Shown piece after piece: positions 45,806-54,731 of a stretch of DNA of 64,000 nt. The DNA lies in assembly GCF_900010755.1 (NCBI RefSeq), contig NZ_CZJT01000110.1:141126-205125 (forward strand), given 5' to 3'. The first letter of the stretch is position 1. Each line of letters begins with the position of its first letter. Below the pieces are notes generated by a model. It was given only the letters and a program-made list of their open reading frames with translations. It was not told the origin of the DNA and did not search any database. Source of the DNA: Paeniglutamicibacter antarcticus. Its GTDB lineage: Bacteria; Actinomycetota; Actinomycetes; Actinomycetales; Micrococcaceae. Made by a program: the position numbers and the translations under genes.

Positions 45806-45849
45806 CTGGGGCCCGGCCATCTACTTTTCGTAGGCTGCCGGGCCCCCAG
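45806..45849. terminator. Bidirectional terminator between two ABC transporter operons
   Basis: Stem of 12 bp with one bulged C (45806-45817 with 45837-45849) around a 19-nt loop. The + strand continues with CGTTTTCTAG. Confidence 0.75.
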
Positions 45850-45856
45850 CCGTTTT

Positions 45857-46810
45857 CTAGTCCTTGAGCCCCGGAGGATTCAGCTCGGAGGTTTTCACGC
45901 CTTCGTCCTGCAAACCCCAGGTTTCCAAGATCTTCGTGTAGGCGCCCGAAGCGATGATCCCGTTGATGCCGGCCGGCGAAGCCTCGGCCAAGCCGCCGCC
46001 CTTCTGCACAGTGACAGCAATGTTTGCCGCCTGGGGCCATCCGCCCGGCACCAATCCGGCAACCCTTGTCTTGCCATCGGTTTTCGCCTTGTAGGAACCC
46101 GTGGCATTCGGCCCGAACGAGGCATCCGCGCGTCCCGAATTCAGCGCAACCGTCGCCAGCGCGTCATCGTCGTAGTACTGGAATGACACGGGTTTCAGGC
46201 CCGCCTTCTTGTTCTGTGCATCCCACGACAAGAGAATCTTTTCCTGGTTGGTTCCCGAGCCTACGGTGATCCGCAGACCTGCAACGTCCTTTGGTTCGCG
46301 GATCTTTGTGACCGGCGAATCCGTCGGGACGTAGAAACCGAGTTTGTCTTCTCGGTAGGTTGCGAAGTCGTATTTCTTCTTACGTGCCTCGGTGACGGTC
46401 ACATTGGTGATCACTGCCTCGTATTTTCCCGATTCGAGGCCCAACGGCCAGTCGGCCCAGGACACCGGAACCAGGTCCGGCTCCAGTCCCAGGGATTGGG
46501 CCAGCGCCACGGCAATGTCCGGTTCGTTGCCTATCAGCGTCTTGTTGTCAGTGGCAAAGAGTGCAAGCGGCGCAGCACCCTGGGCGATGGCCACCGTAAG
46601 TTTTCCGTCTTCCTTGATCTTGGCAGGAAGAAGCTCCGCGGCCTTTGCGTTGGGTTCGACGCTCTGGCGATGTTGTTCCGGGCTCAGGTTGAATCCCTGC
46701 GGCGAGAGGGTTCCTGCTTCGGCTGTGCTTCCGGGATCTGAGCACCCGGCAAGCATCAAGGCCAAGGCAGCGGCCCCCAGGACCAACCCAGTGCGTGTTT
46801 GCTTTTTCAT
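45857..46810 (-). CDS. ABC transporter substrate-binding lipoprotein (second receptor of the LLM operon)
   Basis: 317 residues. Lipoprotein signal with lipobox LAGC (Cys at 23). Family 3 receptor: KLTVAIAQGAAPLALFATDN, KTLIGNEPDIAVALAQSLGL and VGSGTNQEKILLSWDAQNKK. It is paralogous to the receptor at 49393-50385 (shared DNKTLIGNE, VxxGTNQEKILLxW and KKYDF). Last gene of the six-gene minus-strand operon; its ATG overlaps the stop of the LLM gene by 4 nt. Probably the receptor for the compound degraded by the LLM enzymes. Confidence 0.9.
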   Translation of the reverse strand: MKKQTRTGLVLGAAALALMLAGCSDPGSTAEAGTLSPQGFNLSPEQHRQSVEPNAKAAELLPAKIKEDGKLTVAIAQGAAPLALFATDNKTLIGNEPDIAVALAQSLGLEPDLVPVSWADWPLGLESGKYEAVITNVTVTEARKKKYDFATYREDKLGFYVPTDSPVTKIREPKDVAGLRITVGSGTNQEKILLSWDAQNKKAGLKPVSFQYYDDDALATVALNSGRADASFGPNATGSYKAKTDGKTRVAGLVPGGWPQAANIAVTVQKGGGLAEASPAGINGIIASGAYTKILETWGLQDEGVKTSELNPPGLKD

Positions 46811-48222
46811 ACTGCTACCTCGAATCGGGTGTTGTTGGCCCCGGTGCCGGCGTCCACGGGTTCTGCATCCTGCGGGTCCTCAAGGCCGAGGTTTTCGCGC
46901 AGGGTGTCCCCGGCATAGTGAGTTGGATAGATCCCGCGTTCCTGAAGCTCTGGAACCAGGTGGTTCACGATGTCGTCAAGTCCCGAGGGGACCAACCACG
47001 GGGTGATGTTGAATCCGTCGACAGCTCCGCTTTCCGCGTACTGTTCCAGCTTGTCGGCGATCCCGGAGTAGGAACCGACAAAGGATCCACCGCCGCGTCC
47101 GGATTTGGTTCGGACGAATTCAAGGATGTTCTGGCCCTGCTCCACGGCTTGTGCGCGCCAGGAGCGGGCGAGTTCCAGGGTCTTGGCACCTTGGAACCCG
47201 CTTCCCCGTGTCACATCGGATTCGCTGATAGCCGGGTCAAATTCCGGCAACGGCCCCTCGGGGTCAATTCCGGCCAAGGATTGTCCCCAAAATTGTTCCA
47301 GATAGGCAAGTGCCTGCTGTGGGCCTATCTGCTGCTCACGCACCCAGCGTTGCTTCTCCGTGGCCTCGGATTCGGTGGCCGCCAGGATGAATTCGCTGCC
47401 GGGCATGATTTTCACTGCGTTTGCCGGCCTCCCGGCCCTGAGTGTGCGGGCTGTGATGTCGGCGCGGAAAACCTTGGCGGCATCCAACGCTCCGTGGGCC
47501 GAGAAGATGACGTCGGCTTGGCGTGCAGCAAAGTCCCTGCCTTCCGCTGAGTCCCCTGCCTGGAAAAGCACGGGGCGCTTTTGGTTGCTGCGTGGCAGCC
47601 GCGAGGTGTAGTTGATGTTGTAGTGCTTGCCGGTGTGTTTAACGGATTGGGGGTGGGCTGCGGCGAACCAATCGGTGGCTTCACCGTTGCCTGAGATATC
47701 CTCGGTTCCCCAGGAATCCCAGATGCGTTTGGCGGTGCTGACGCAAGCTTCGGCGTGGGTGTAGCGGTCAGCATGCTCGAGATAGCCGCCGCGGCGGAAG
47801 TTTGCCCCGGTCCAGGCGTTGTCGGTGGTAACGATGTTCCACGCAGCACGCCCACCCGAGAGCAAATCCAGGCTGGCAAGCCGGTGGGCCAAGTCGGCGG
47901 GGTCGTTGTAGGTGGTGTTTTGGGTTGCAACCAATCCGATCTTTCTGGTGATCGCGGCCAGGGCAGATAACAATGTTTGTGCATCCGGGCGACCAGCTAC
48001 GTCCAGATCGTGAATCTGTCCGAGGTGTTCGCGCAGGCGTAGTCCTTCGCCCAGGAAGAAGGCAGAGAAGATTCCGCGTTCTGCGGTTTGAATGAGCCGG
48101 CGGAAAGATTCAAAGTCGGTTTGTGATCCGGCTTCCGGGGTTTTCCACACTGTTGAGGAATTCACGCCTTGGGAGAAGACCCCAAGCCTCAATTGCTTTT
48201 TTGCTTCGGGCTTGTTGCTCAC
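46807..48222 (-). CDS. LLM flavin-dependent monooxygenase, NtaA/SnaA/DszA family
   Basis: 471 residues. Luciferase-like TIM barrel of the NtaA/SnaA/SoxA(DszA) branch: TRKIGLVATQNTTYNDPADL, LDLLSGGRAAWNIVTTDNAW, the large insert IWDSWGTEDISGNGEATDWF, and NQKRPVLFQAGDSAEGRDFA. These FMNH2-dependent enzymes oxidise organosulfur or aminocarboxylate compounds and need a flavin reductase. The B. subtilis relative YtnJ acts on N-acetylated S-substituted cysteines (family knowledge). 4-nt overlap with both neighbours. Confidence 0.9.
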   Translation of the reverse strand: MSNKPEAKKQLRLGVFSQGVNSSTVWKTPEAGSQTDFESFRRLIQTAERGIFSAFFLGEGLRLREHLGQIHDLDVAGRPDAQTLLSALAAITRKIGLVATQNTTYNDPADLAHRLASLDLLSGGRAAWNIVTTDNAWTGANFRRGGYLEHADRYTHAEACVSTAKRIWDSWGTEDISGNGEATDWFAAAHPQSVKHTGKHYNINYTSRLPRSNQKRPVLFQAGDSAEGRDFAARQADVIFSAHGALDAAKVFRADITARTLRAGRPANAVKIMPGSEFILAATESEATEKQRWVREQQIGPQQALAYLEQFWGQSLAGIDPEGPLPEFDPAISESDVTRGSGFQGAKTLELARSWRAQAVEQGQNILEFVRTKSGRGGGSFVGSYSGIADKLEQYAESGAVDGFNITPWLVPSGLDDIVNHLVPELQERGIYPTHYAGDTLRENLGLEDPQDAEPVDAGTGANNTRFEVAV

Positions 48223-49340
48223 GCTGAGAACTCCAATTCTGTGGTCGCGCGGGTGTTGGTCTGTGCTTGCGGTGCTGTGAAACGGTTTGGTGCTACGGGC
48301 AGGCCCAGGGTTTCACGCAAGGTGTTGCCGGTGCGGATGGGTTTGAGCACCCCCGCCGAGCGCAGGGCTGGCAGGACGCGTGCGGTGAATTCGCCGGTGT
48401 CCTTGCTGGCTTCTGCTGGATGTAGGCGGACACCATCAACGACTTTGAGGAGTTCAACCAGGTACGTGGAGAATTCCCCGGCAGTGCCCGCAAAACGAGC
48501 CGCATTTGAATCCCATGGTTGCCAACTGTCAAGGATTGCCAGTCGGTCTTCCGCGCGTTCCCCAGCATGATCGAGAATGAATTCAAGCTCGGCAATGCTG
48601 ATGCCGGGTCTTCCGTGTGTCTGGGCCACGGCCAGCAACGCGTCCGGGTTCGCTGCACCGAACAATGTTGCCTCGGCATCCAGGGCCAACCCCTCCGGGG
48701 CCAGCACGGGAAGTTGGCCTTGGATGGGTCTGGGGCTGATGGCTGATCCCTTAATGGAGAACCGGCCGCCAACAAAGTCCGCGTAATGCACTTTCGACCG
48801 GTCCAGGTAGCGTCCGGTGGCACCATCCTTGATAACCGCGCCGTCTTCCCAGCTGTCCCAGAGTCTGCGGCTAACTTCAAGGACGTCCGCGCTTTCCGCG
48901 GAAAGCTCGTTTACCGGGACTGCTTCCCGGCCGACTGCCACGGCTTCGGCGGTGGTGCCGGTGGCCGAGGCCAACCATCCGGCACGGCCCCCGGAGACTC
49001 CGTCGAGGGCCGCGAGCTGGGTGGCCAGGTGGAAGGGTTCGGAGAAGATTGAATCCGCCACGGGGATCAATCCGATGCTGTGGGTCAGCGGTCCCACGTA
49101 GGCCGCCCGCTGGACAGCATCAAGGCGGGCCGCGGTTCCGTGTTCCTGTGTCCTGCGGCTGTCATCGATGCTCACTGCATGGAATCCGGCCGATTCGGCG
49201 GCCAAGACCGCAATTGCTGTTTGTTGGATGTCCAGCGCTGCGCCGGGGGCTTGCCCGGTAAGCCGCCATGCGGCAGGGTGCGCTCCCGCCCCGTCCACTT
49301 CAAGAATGAGGATTGCGCCGTTGAAAGGTGTTGCTGTCAT
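48219..49340 (-). CDS. LLM flavin-dependent monooxygenase, second type
   Basis: 373 residues. Another luciferase-like enzyme: THSIGLIPVADSIFSEPFHL, LDGVSGGRAGWLAS, the diagnostic LWDSWEDGAVIKDGATGRY and FSIKGSAISPRPIQGQLPVL. Shorter than its neighbour and not a recent duplicate. The FMN-binding SGGRAGW element is intact. It may act on the same substrate at a different step. Stop overlaps the next gene by 4 nt, so both are translated together. Confidence 0.88.
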   Translation of the reverse strand: MTATPFNGAILILEVDGAGAHPAAWRLTGQAPGAALDIQQTAIAVLAAESAGFHAVSIDDSRRTQEHGTAARLDAVQRAAYVGPLTHSIGLIPVADSIFSEPFHLATQLAALDGVSGGRAGWLASATGTTAEAVAVGREAVPVNELSAESADVLEVSRRLWDSWEDGAVIKDGATGRYLDRSKVHYADFVGGRFSIKGSAISPRPIQGQLPVLAPEGLALDAEATLFGAANPDALLAVAQTHGRPGISIAELEFILDHAGERAEDRLAILDSWQPWDSNAARFAGTAGEFSTYLVELLKVVDGVRLHPAEASKDTGEFTARVLPALRSAGVLKPIRTGNTLRETLGLPVAPNRFTAPQAQTNTRATTELEFSA

Positions 49341-49392
49341 GATGTGTTCCTTAGGAAATTCGTGGGCGGTTCCGGGACTCTGTTACCGGGTT

Positions 49393-50385
49393 CTACTTGC
49401 CTGTGTGGTTTTCTGCGGTCACCGCTGTGGAGGATTTCACTGCTTCTTCACCAAGGCCCCACCGTTCAAGCACCTTGGAGTAGCTGCCATCGGCGATCAG
49501 TTCGTTGATTGCCTCCGAAATGGGCTCGGCCAAGCCGTTTCCGCGTTTGCTGGTGGCGGCCACCAGGGTTTCGGCGGGCCAACCCGCGTTGATCTTCCCG
49601 ACCACCTTGATGTCATCACGGGAGTGTTCCCGGTAGATCGTCGTTGGGTACGGGGCAAAATTCAGGTCCACCCTGCCCGAGGAAAGCGCCAGGATGGTGT
49701 CGGCGTCGGAGGAGTAGTACTGCAGGTCGGCGGGGGCCATGCCCTGGGACTCCAGTTGCTGGTTCCAGGCCAGCAGGATCTTTTCCTGATTGGTTCCCGC
49801 ACCGACAGCCACTTTCTTCCCGGAGATTTCGGAAGCTTCACCGACGGTTCCCTCGAACTTTGTTGTCGCTTCAAAGCCCATGAATGCCGCCCGGTAGGGT
49901 GAGAAATCATATTTCTTCACACGTTCGGCGTTGATTCCGACGTTTGAGAAGACCACCTCCACGGCGCCGGAGTCGGTTTGCAGCGGCCAATTTTCCCAGC
50001 TGGTCAGTTGCAGATCGAGTTCAAGGCCTAGTTTGTCGGCAACCAGCTGCGCGAGATCCGTTTCGTTGCCGATCAGTGTCTTGTTGTCCGTGGCGTGGAA
50101 GGTCAGCGGGATTGAAGCACCGGTTGTTGCAACCGTGAGCTTGCCGTCCCGGGTGATGTTCCCGGGCACGCGTGCCGCGAGCTTGTCATCCTTGGTCGAG
50201 CGAATCCTTTCTTGGTTCGGGGAATCGTTGAACGTCACGGATTGGCCGGGATCCCCGGGTGCGGTTCCAGCATTTGCACTGCTTGGATCCGAGCAGCCGA
50301 CCAAGGCCAACGCCATGGTGGCACCCAGCCCCAGTAGGGCAAGCGATGCGCGGGTCGATGCCCGGCTCTGCGAAAAGAATTTCAT
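49393..50385 (-). CDS. ABC transporter substrate-binding lipoprotein (first receptor of the LLM operon)
   Basis: 330 residues. Signal peptide with lipobox LVGC (Cys about 31). Family 3 receptor: KLTVATTGASIPLTFHATDN, KTLIGNETDLAQLVADKLGL, KYDFSPYRAAFMGFEAT and GAGTNQEKILLAWNQQLES. Paralogue of the receptor at 45857-46810. It lies between the ATPase gene (76 bp) and the LLM genes (52 bp). Confidence 0.9.
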   Translation of the reverse strand: MKFFSQSRASTRASLALLGLGATMALALVGCSDPSSANAGTAPGDPGQSVTFNDSPNQERIRSTKDDKLAARVPGNITRDGKLTVATTGASIPLTFHATDNKTLIGNETDLAQLVADKLGLELDLQLTSWENWPLQTDSGAVEVVFSNVGINAERVKKYDFSPYRAAFMGFEATTKFEGTVGEASEISGKKVAVGAGTNQEKILLAWNQQLESQGMAPADLQYYSSDADTILALSSGRVDLNFAPYPTTIYREHSRDDIKVVGKINAGWPAETLVAATSKRGNGLAEPISEAINELIADGSYSKVLERWGLGEEAVKSSTAVTAENHTGK

Positions 50386-50461
50386 GTTCTTTCAATCCTT
50401 GAAATGGTGCCTCGGCTTCGAAGCGACGTTTATTGGTGGCAGTGTCTGAGAGCTGCGTGCC

Positions 50462-51289
50462 CTAGAGATGGAAGGCAGGTTCAATGACCTTGGAGAGGAA
50501 TTCCTTGGTGCGCCGGTGTTGCGGGGAACCGAAGATTTCGGTCGGCGTCCCCTGTTCGATGATGTTTCCGCCGTCCACGAACACCACCCGGTCCGCAACA
50601 TCGCGTGCGAAACCCATTTCATGGGTGACGATGATCAGCGTGGTACCTTCGTTGGCCAGGGACCTGATGACGTCAAGCACCTCGCCCACCAGTTCGGGGT
50701 CCAGTGCCGAGGTCGGTTCGTCAAAGAGGACCACCTTGGGATTCAGGGCCAGTGCCCTGGCAATTGCCACCCGTTGTTGTTGGCCGCCGGAGAGTTGCCG
50801 GGGATAGGCATCTGCCTTTTCGGAGAGCCCCACGCGTTCCAGCAGTGCAAGTGCTTGGGCCGTGGCCTCAGCTTTGGTGCGTTTCTGAGCATGGATGGGT
50901 GCTTCGGTGATGTTCGCCAGTGCGGTCAGGTGCGGGAAGAGATTGAAGTTTTGGAACACCATGCCCACGTGGGTCCGTTGGCGTAACACCTCATGTTCGC
51001 GCAGTTCATGCAGCCGGTTCCCGCGCACCTTGTATCCCATCAATTCCGCATCCACACGGATGGTTCCAGCATCAAGTTTTTCCAGGTGGTTGATGGTCCG
51101 CAGCAAGGTGGACTTCCCGGAACCCGATGGACCCAGGATGGCAACCACCTCACCGGGATTGATTGCCAGGTCGATACCCCTGAGCACGTGGTTGGTTCCG
51201 TAGGTCTTGTGGACGTTGCGGATTTCAACGAATCCGCGGGTGCCCTGCACTGCGTCGGCGCTTTTGTGCACTGTGTAGGTGGCGCTCAT
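50462..51289 (-). CDS. ABC transporter ATP-binding protein (polar amino acid type)
   Basis: 275 residues. Walker A GPSGSGKSTL, signature LSGGQQQRVAIARALA, Walker B VVLFDEPTSALDPELV and H-loop VTHEMGFA. YKVRGNRLHELREHEVLRQR is a typical insertion of the GlnQ/TcyC/HisP group. Overlaps the permease gene by 4 nt. Powers import for the two receptors of the operon. Confidence 0.94.
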   Translation of the reverse strand: MSATYTVHKSADAVQGTRGFVEIRNVHKTYGTNHVLRGIDLAINPGEVVAILGPSGSGKSTLLRTINHLEKLDAGTIRVDAELMGYKVRGNRLHELREHEVLRQRTHVGMVFQNFNLFPHLTALANITEAPIHAQKRTKAEATAQALALLERVGLSEKADAYPRQLSGGQQQRVAIARALALNPKVVLFDEPTSALDPELVGEVLDVIRSLANEGTTLIIVTHEMGFARDVADRVVFVDGGNIIEQGTPTEIFGSPQHRRTKEFLSKVIEPAFHL

Positions 51290-52347
51290 CGGGTTCCAAT
51301 CGGGTTTTTGGTGCGGATAGTGAAGAACCGGCGCAGTTTTTGCCAGGGGGTATCTGGCAAGGTGCGGACTGCTCCCTTGGAGTAGTGGCGTTCAATGTAG
51401 TACTGGGCGATGGAAAGCACCGAAGTGATCACGATGTACCAGCAGGTGGCAACAAGCAGCAGTGGAAGGACCTGTTGGGTGCGAGAGTAAATGACTTGCA
51501 CTGTGTAGAAGAGTTCGCCATAGGCAAGGACGTAAACAATGGAGGTGCCCTTGACCAGGCCGATGACCTCGTTGAAAGCGGTCGGCAGGATGGCGCGCAT
51601 GGCCTGGGGCAGGACTATGCGTGTGGAACGGCGCCATGGCGGAATGCCCAGTGCGGCGGCTGCTTCGAGTTGACCCTGGTCCACCGAGAGAATGCCGCCA
51701 CGAATGATCTCGGCCGAATACGCGGCCTGATTCAGCGTCAATCCCAGGACTGCTGCAGCAAATTGGCTGATCAGGGTGGTGGTTGAAACCTCTAGGAAGG
51801 TCACCGAGGTGAACGGGATGCCCAACGAAATCTTTTCGTAAAGGTAGCCAAGGTTGTACCAAAGCAACAACTGGACCAGCAGCGGGGTGGAACGGAAGAT
51901 CCACGAAAAGGTCCACGACACCGAGGAAAACAGCGGCGAGCTGGAAAGTCGCATCAGGGCAAGCACAAACCCCAGGACAAAGCCGAGCACCCCGCAGATC
52001 ACCGTCAGTTTCAGGGTTTCCCCGAGTCCGCGGAGCACGGATTCGGCGGTGAACCATTGGGCAACGACGTTCCATTCCCACCGCGGGTTGGTGAAAAGCG
52101 AATACAGGATCGCGGCCATGACGAGCCCTACCACCACGGTGCCGAGCCAGCGGCCCGGATGGCGAGCCGGGACGATGCCGTACTTGAGGTATTCGGGTTC
52201 ATTTTGCTTCACCGGTTCAGCAGCTTCAGCAGCTTCAGCAGCTTCCTGCAGGCTGTCGTCCAGTCCGGGTTCGCCGTTGATGGACACCTCCGAATTCCGT
52301 GTCTGGTTCACCTCGTCGACCTCGGTTGTTGGTGTTGCAGCACCCAT
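51286..52347 (-). CDS. ABC transporter permease (polar amino acid type)
   Basis: 353 residues from ATG 52347, preceded by AAGGAGG at a good distance; the ATG at 52413 has no ribosome site. The first 90 residues are hydrophilic and Ala/Glu-rich (EAAEAAEAAE) before TM1, longer than usual. The membrane part shows ESVLRGLGETLKLTVICGVL, FRSTPLLVQLLLWYNLGYL and the EAA motif EAAAALGIPPWRRSTRIVLP. First gene of the six-gene minus-strand operon. Confidence 0.92.
   Translation of the reverse strand: MGAATPTTEVDEVNQTRNSEVSINGEPGLDDSLQEAAEAAEAAEPVKQNEPEYLKYGIVPARHPGRWLGTVVVGLVMAAILYSLFTNPRWEWNVVAQWFTAESVLRGLGETLKLTVICGVLGFVLGFVLALMRLSSSPLFSSVSWTFSWIFRSTPLLVQLLLWYNLGYLYEKISLGIPFTSVTFLEVSTTTLISQFAAAVLGLTLNQAAYSAEIIRGGILSVDQGQLEAAAALGIPPWRRSTRIVLPQAMRAILPTAFNEVIGLVKGTSIVYVLAYGELFYTVQVIYSRTQQVLPLLLVATCWYIVITSVLSIAQYYIERHYSKGAVRTLPDTPWQKLRRFFTIRTKNPIGTR
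52216..52242. repeat. Short tandem repeat, 3 x 9 bp, inside permease gene
   Basis: Three exact copies of TTCAGCAGC encoding the Ala/Glu run near the permease N-terminus. In-frame, so slippage would change length only by three residues. Confidence 0.7.
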
Positions 52348-52719
52348 GTGCCACCTCCTTCGCTGTTCACCGGCAATCGGTGTTTGGGGATGTCCCGTTT
52401 CGTTCAAAGCCACTTGCCAGGCGGTCCGGGACCCACGCTAGGAGCCGGCCCATCAGGTGCACAAGACGCTGGTCAATGCCGGGAAACCTGAGGAAATGAG
52501 GCGCAACACGGGCCACGGCCGGCCCTGGGCGGGCAAGGCTTCACGTCGTTTTGTGACGCTTTATCTCCTTGGGTTTCCGCATGTCACGCATCGCTACGGG
52601 ACTCCTCGGCAAGATCCTGCGGGGACTTTAGGCTGGCAAAAACATCCGGTGGAGGGTTTGCCGGCCAACGCAAACGCCGGCGTGCCAAGGCACGCCCCAC
52701 ATGATCACGAGGAGCATCC
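52348..52719. other. Divergent control region between ABC/LLM operon and FAD-GNAT operon
   Basis: 372 bp without a gene. It contains a perfect 8-bp hairpin GGCGTGCC-AA-GGCACGCC (52679-52696) just upstream of the right-hand gene's ribosome site, a TCAC-N8-GTGA inverted repeat (52541-52556), a GCCGGCC/GGCCGGC pair (about 52444 and 52517) and a TCAGGT/ACCTGA pair (52454-52459 with 52486-52491). No known riboswitch consensus could be matched. Confidence 0.5.
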
Positions 52720-54726
52720 ATGGGCCAGGGACACCATTCATCGGTCACCAGCGATTCCCACACCGCGAAGGTGTCACGTCTGGCGATCGTCGGGGGCGGG
52801 CCACGGGCTGCAATGCTCTTGGAACGGCTGGTTGCCAACCACGGCGGTACCAGCGCCGGCAACGTGCGCATCGATGTGGTGGACCCGTTCCCTGCAGGCG
52901 CCGGGCGAATTTGGCGCAACGAGCAGTCGCCCTTGCTGAAGCTCAATTCCATGGCCATGGATGTGAGCATGTTTACCGATGAATCGGTTAACTGCCAGGG
53001 CCCAGCAGTGCCTGGTCCTTCACTGTGGGAGTGGGTGTGCCAGGTCAGGGCAGGGGAACATCCCAAGATTGCGGCCCACGTGCTTGATCCTGGCAACCCC
53101 GTACACACCGAGTTCCTTGCACTGACCGCGGACGGATTTCCCACCCGCAAATTACACAGCCACTACCTTGAGTGGTTCCTCCAGCGCACGGTTGCCGGGC
53201 TGGACCCCAAGATCCAGGTGTTCTTCCACCGGGATACAGCCGTTGACCTGGTGCCCGGTTCCGCTGAAACCCGGCACCGGCTGGTGCTTGAATCCGGATT
53301 GATATTGCAAGCCGACCAAGTTGTTTTGGCACTTGGCCACACCGATGCGCATCCCAATGCGGCATCAGTGAGGTTTTCAGATTTTGCCGCGAATAACAGT
53401 CGCTGCCTGACATATGTTCCCCCTGCCTACACCAACGATGTCGACCTGTCGGTGGTTGCGCCGGGCACCGACGTCCTGGTTTCCGGGATGGGGTTGGCCT
53501 TCATCGACTTGGCCGTGCTTCTGATGCAGGAACGCGGGGGGAGTTTCAAGGACCGTCCGGATGGTTCCTTGCAATATGTCTCTTGCGGTTCCGAGCCCCG
53601 GCTGCATGTGGGTTCGCGCCGAGGTGTCCCTTATCTTTCTAAGATCCGCGGCAGCTTGCGCGGATTGCCCGGCGATGGCATGCACTACTTGACCCGGCCG
53701 GCTGTCGACTTGTTGCGCTTGCAGCACGGTTCACTGGATTTTCGGGCACATCTTTGGCCACTGATCGCCAAGGAATCAGCCCACTCCTACTACCGTGAGT
53801 TGTTCACCGCGTATCCGCAACGCACTGCATTGCCATGGGATGAGTTTTCTTCACGCTTCGAATCCTTGGATTGGTACTCCGCCGAACGCGAAGCGCTCTT
53901 GCTACTGGCAGTTCCAGAATCCAGGGACCGGTTGGACTTCGAGACCCTCGATAATCCGTTGGCCTCCCGGGATTTCAACGGCCCTGAGCAAATCCACCGT
54001 GAAGTACGCGAAACAATCCAACGCGACCTCATCTTGCGCGATGGCAGCGAAAATACCGAAACAGTTGGCCTTTTCCTGGGATTGCTCGGCTGCTATATGC
54101 AGTTGGGCCAGCTGATTTCACTGGATGAAGTCAATGAGTCAAGCCGGGCTGACATTTCTGGTTGGTGGCATGGTTTCTTCAGCTATGTGGATTCGGGCCC
54201 GCCGGCAAGCCGGCTGAAGGAACTGTTGGCCTTGGAAGAGGCCGGGTTCGTGAGGTTCCTTGGCCCGCAGACAACGTTCGACATTGATGAGGAATCGGGG
54301 ACCTTTGTCGCCCGAGGTGCACTGGCCAACCATGTGGTTCGCGCTGACACGCTCATTGAGGCGAGGCTTCCGGATTCTACTTTGTCAAACACCTCAAATT
54401 TGCTGCTGCGCGCACTATTCAACCGCGGGCTGATCACCCAGGAATCGACGGGCACCGGAAAGCTGCTCGTTGACCGGCAGGCCAGGGCCGTTGATCTGCA
54501 TGCAGTGCTAAACCCTTGGCTGTTTGCCGTCGGGGCAGGTGTTTCGGGCTGGAATTCGGGCGCATTTTCCCGTCCCCATGCAAATGCTGCACCGTTCAGG
54601 GACACCGATGCGCTAGCCCGACAACTACTAAGGGCGGTTCCCGAGCCGGTTCGGGCCGAGCCCGATGTCATGTCCGAGACCGCATTTGCCGCCTATCTTG
54701 ATTCAATCCACCGTTACGTAGGATAA
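52720..54726 (+). CDS. FAD/NAD(P)-binding protein of unknown function
   Basis: 668 residues. N-terminal dinucleotide-binding motif RLAIVGGGPRAAMLLERL at about residue 20 followed by IDVVDPFPAGAGRIWR, then a second nucleotide-type segment TDVLVSGMGLAFIDLAVLLM at about 247. This is the FAD-NAD(P)-binding (NAD_binding_9) family layout. No membrane or signal segment. GAGGAG lies 5 nt before the ATG. It is divergent from the ABC/LLM operon and 5 bp before a GNAT gene, so it may carry out a redox or hydroxylation step on the imported compound. No reaction is known. Confidence 0.8.
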   Translation: MGQGHHSSVTSDSHTAKVSRLAIVGGGPRAAMLLERLVANHGGTSAGNVRIDVVDPFPAGAGRIWRNEQSPLLKLNSMAMDVSMFTDESVNCQGPAVPGPSLWEWVCQVRAGEHPKIAAHVLDPGNPVHTEFLALTADGFPTRKLHSHYLEWFLQRTVAGLDPKIQVFFHRDTAVDLVPGSAETRHRLVLESGLILQADQVVLALGHTDAHPNAASVRFSDFAANNSRCLTYVPPAYTNDVDLSVVAPGTDVLVSGMGLAFIDLAVLLMQERGGSFKDRPDGSLQYVSCGSEPRLHVGSRRGVPYLSKIRGSLRGLPGDGMHYLTRPAVDLLRLQHGSLDFRAHLWPLIAKESAHSYYRELFTAYPQRTALPWDEFSSRFESLDWYSAEREALLLLAVPESRDRLDFETLDNPLASRDFNGPEQIHREVRETIQRDLILRDGSENTETVGLFLGLLGCYMQLGQLISLDEVNESSRADISGWWHGFFSYVDSGPPASRLKELLALEEAGFVRFLGPQTTFDIDEESGTFVARGALANHVVRADTLIEARLPDSTLSNTSNLLLRALFNRGLITQESTGTGKLLVDRQARAVDLHAVLNPWLFAVGAGVSGWNSGAFSRPHANAAPFRDTDALARQLLRAVPEPVRAEPDVMSETAFAAYLDSIHRYVG

Positions 54727-54731
54727 ACATT

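Noticed and set aside
52440..52560. SAM-type riboswitch upstream of the LLM/ABC locus
   Set aside because: Elements such as GCCGGGAAACC and paired GCCGGC looked suggestive, but neither strand shows the SAM-I or SAM-IV core in the right order. Covariance-model scanning would decide.
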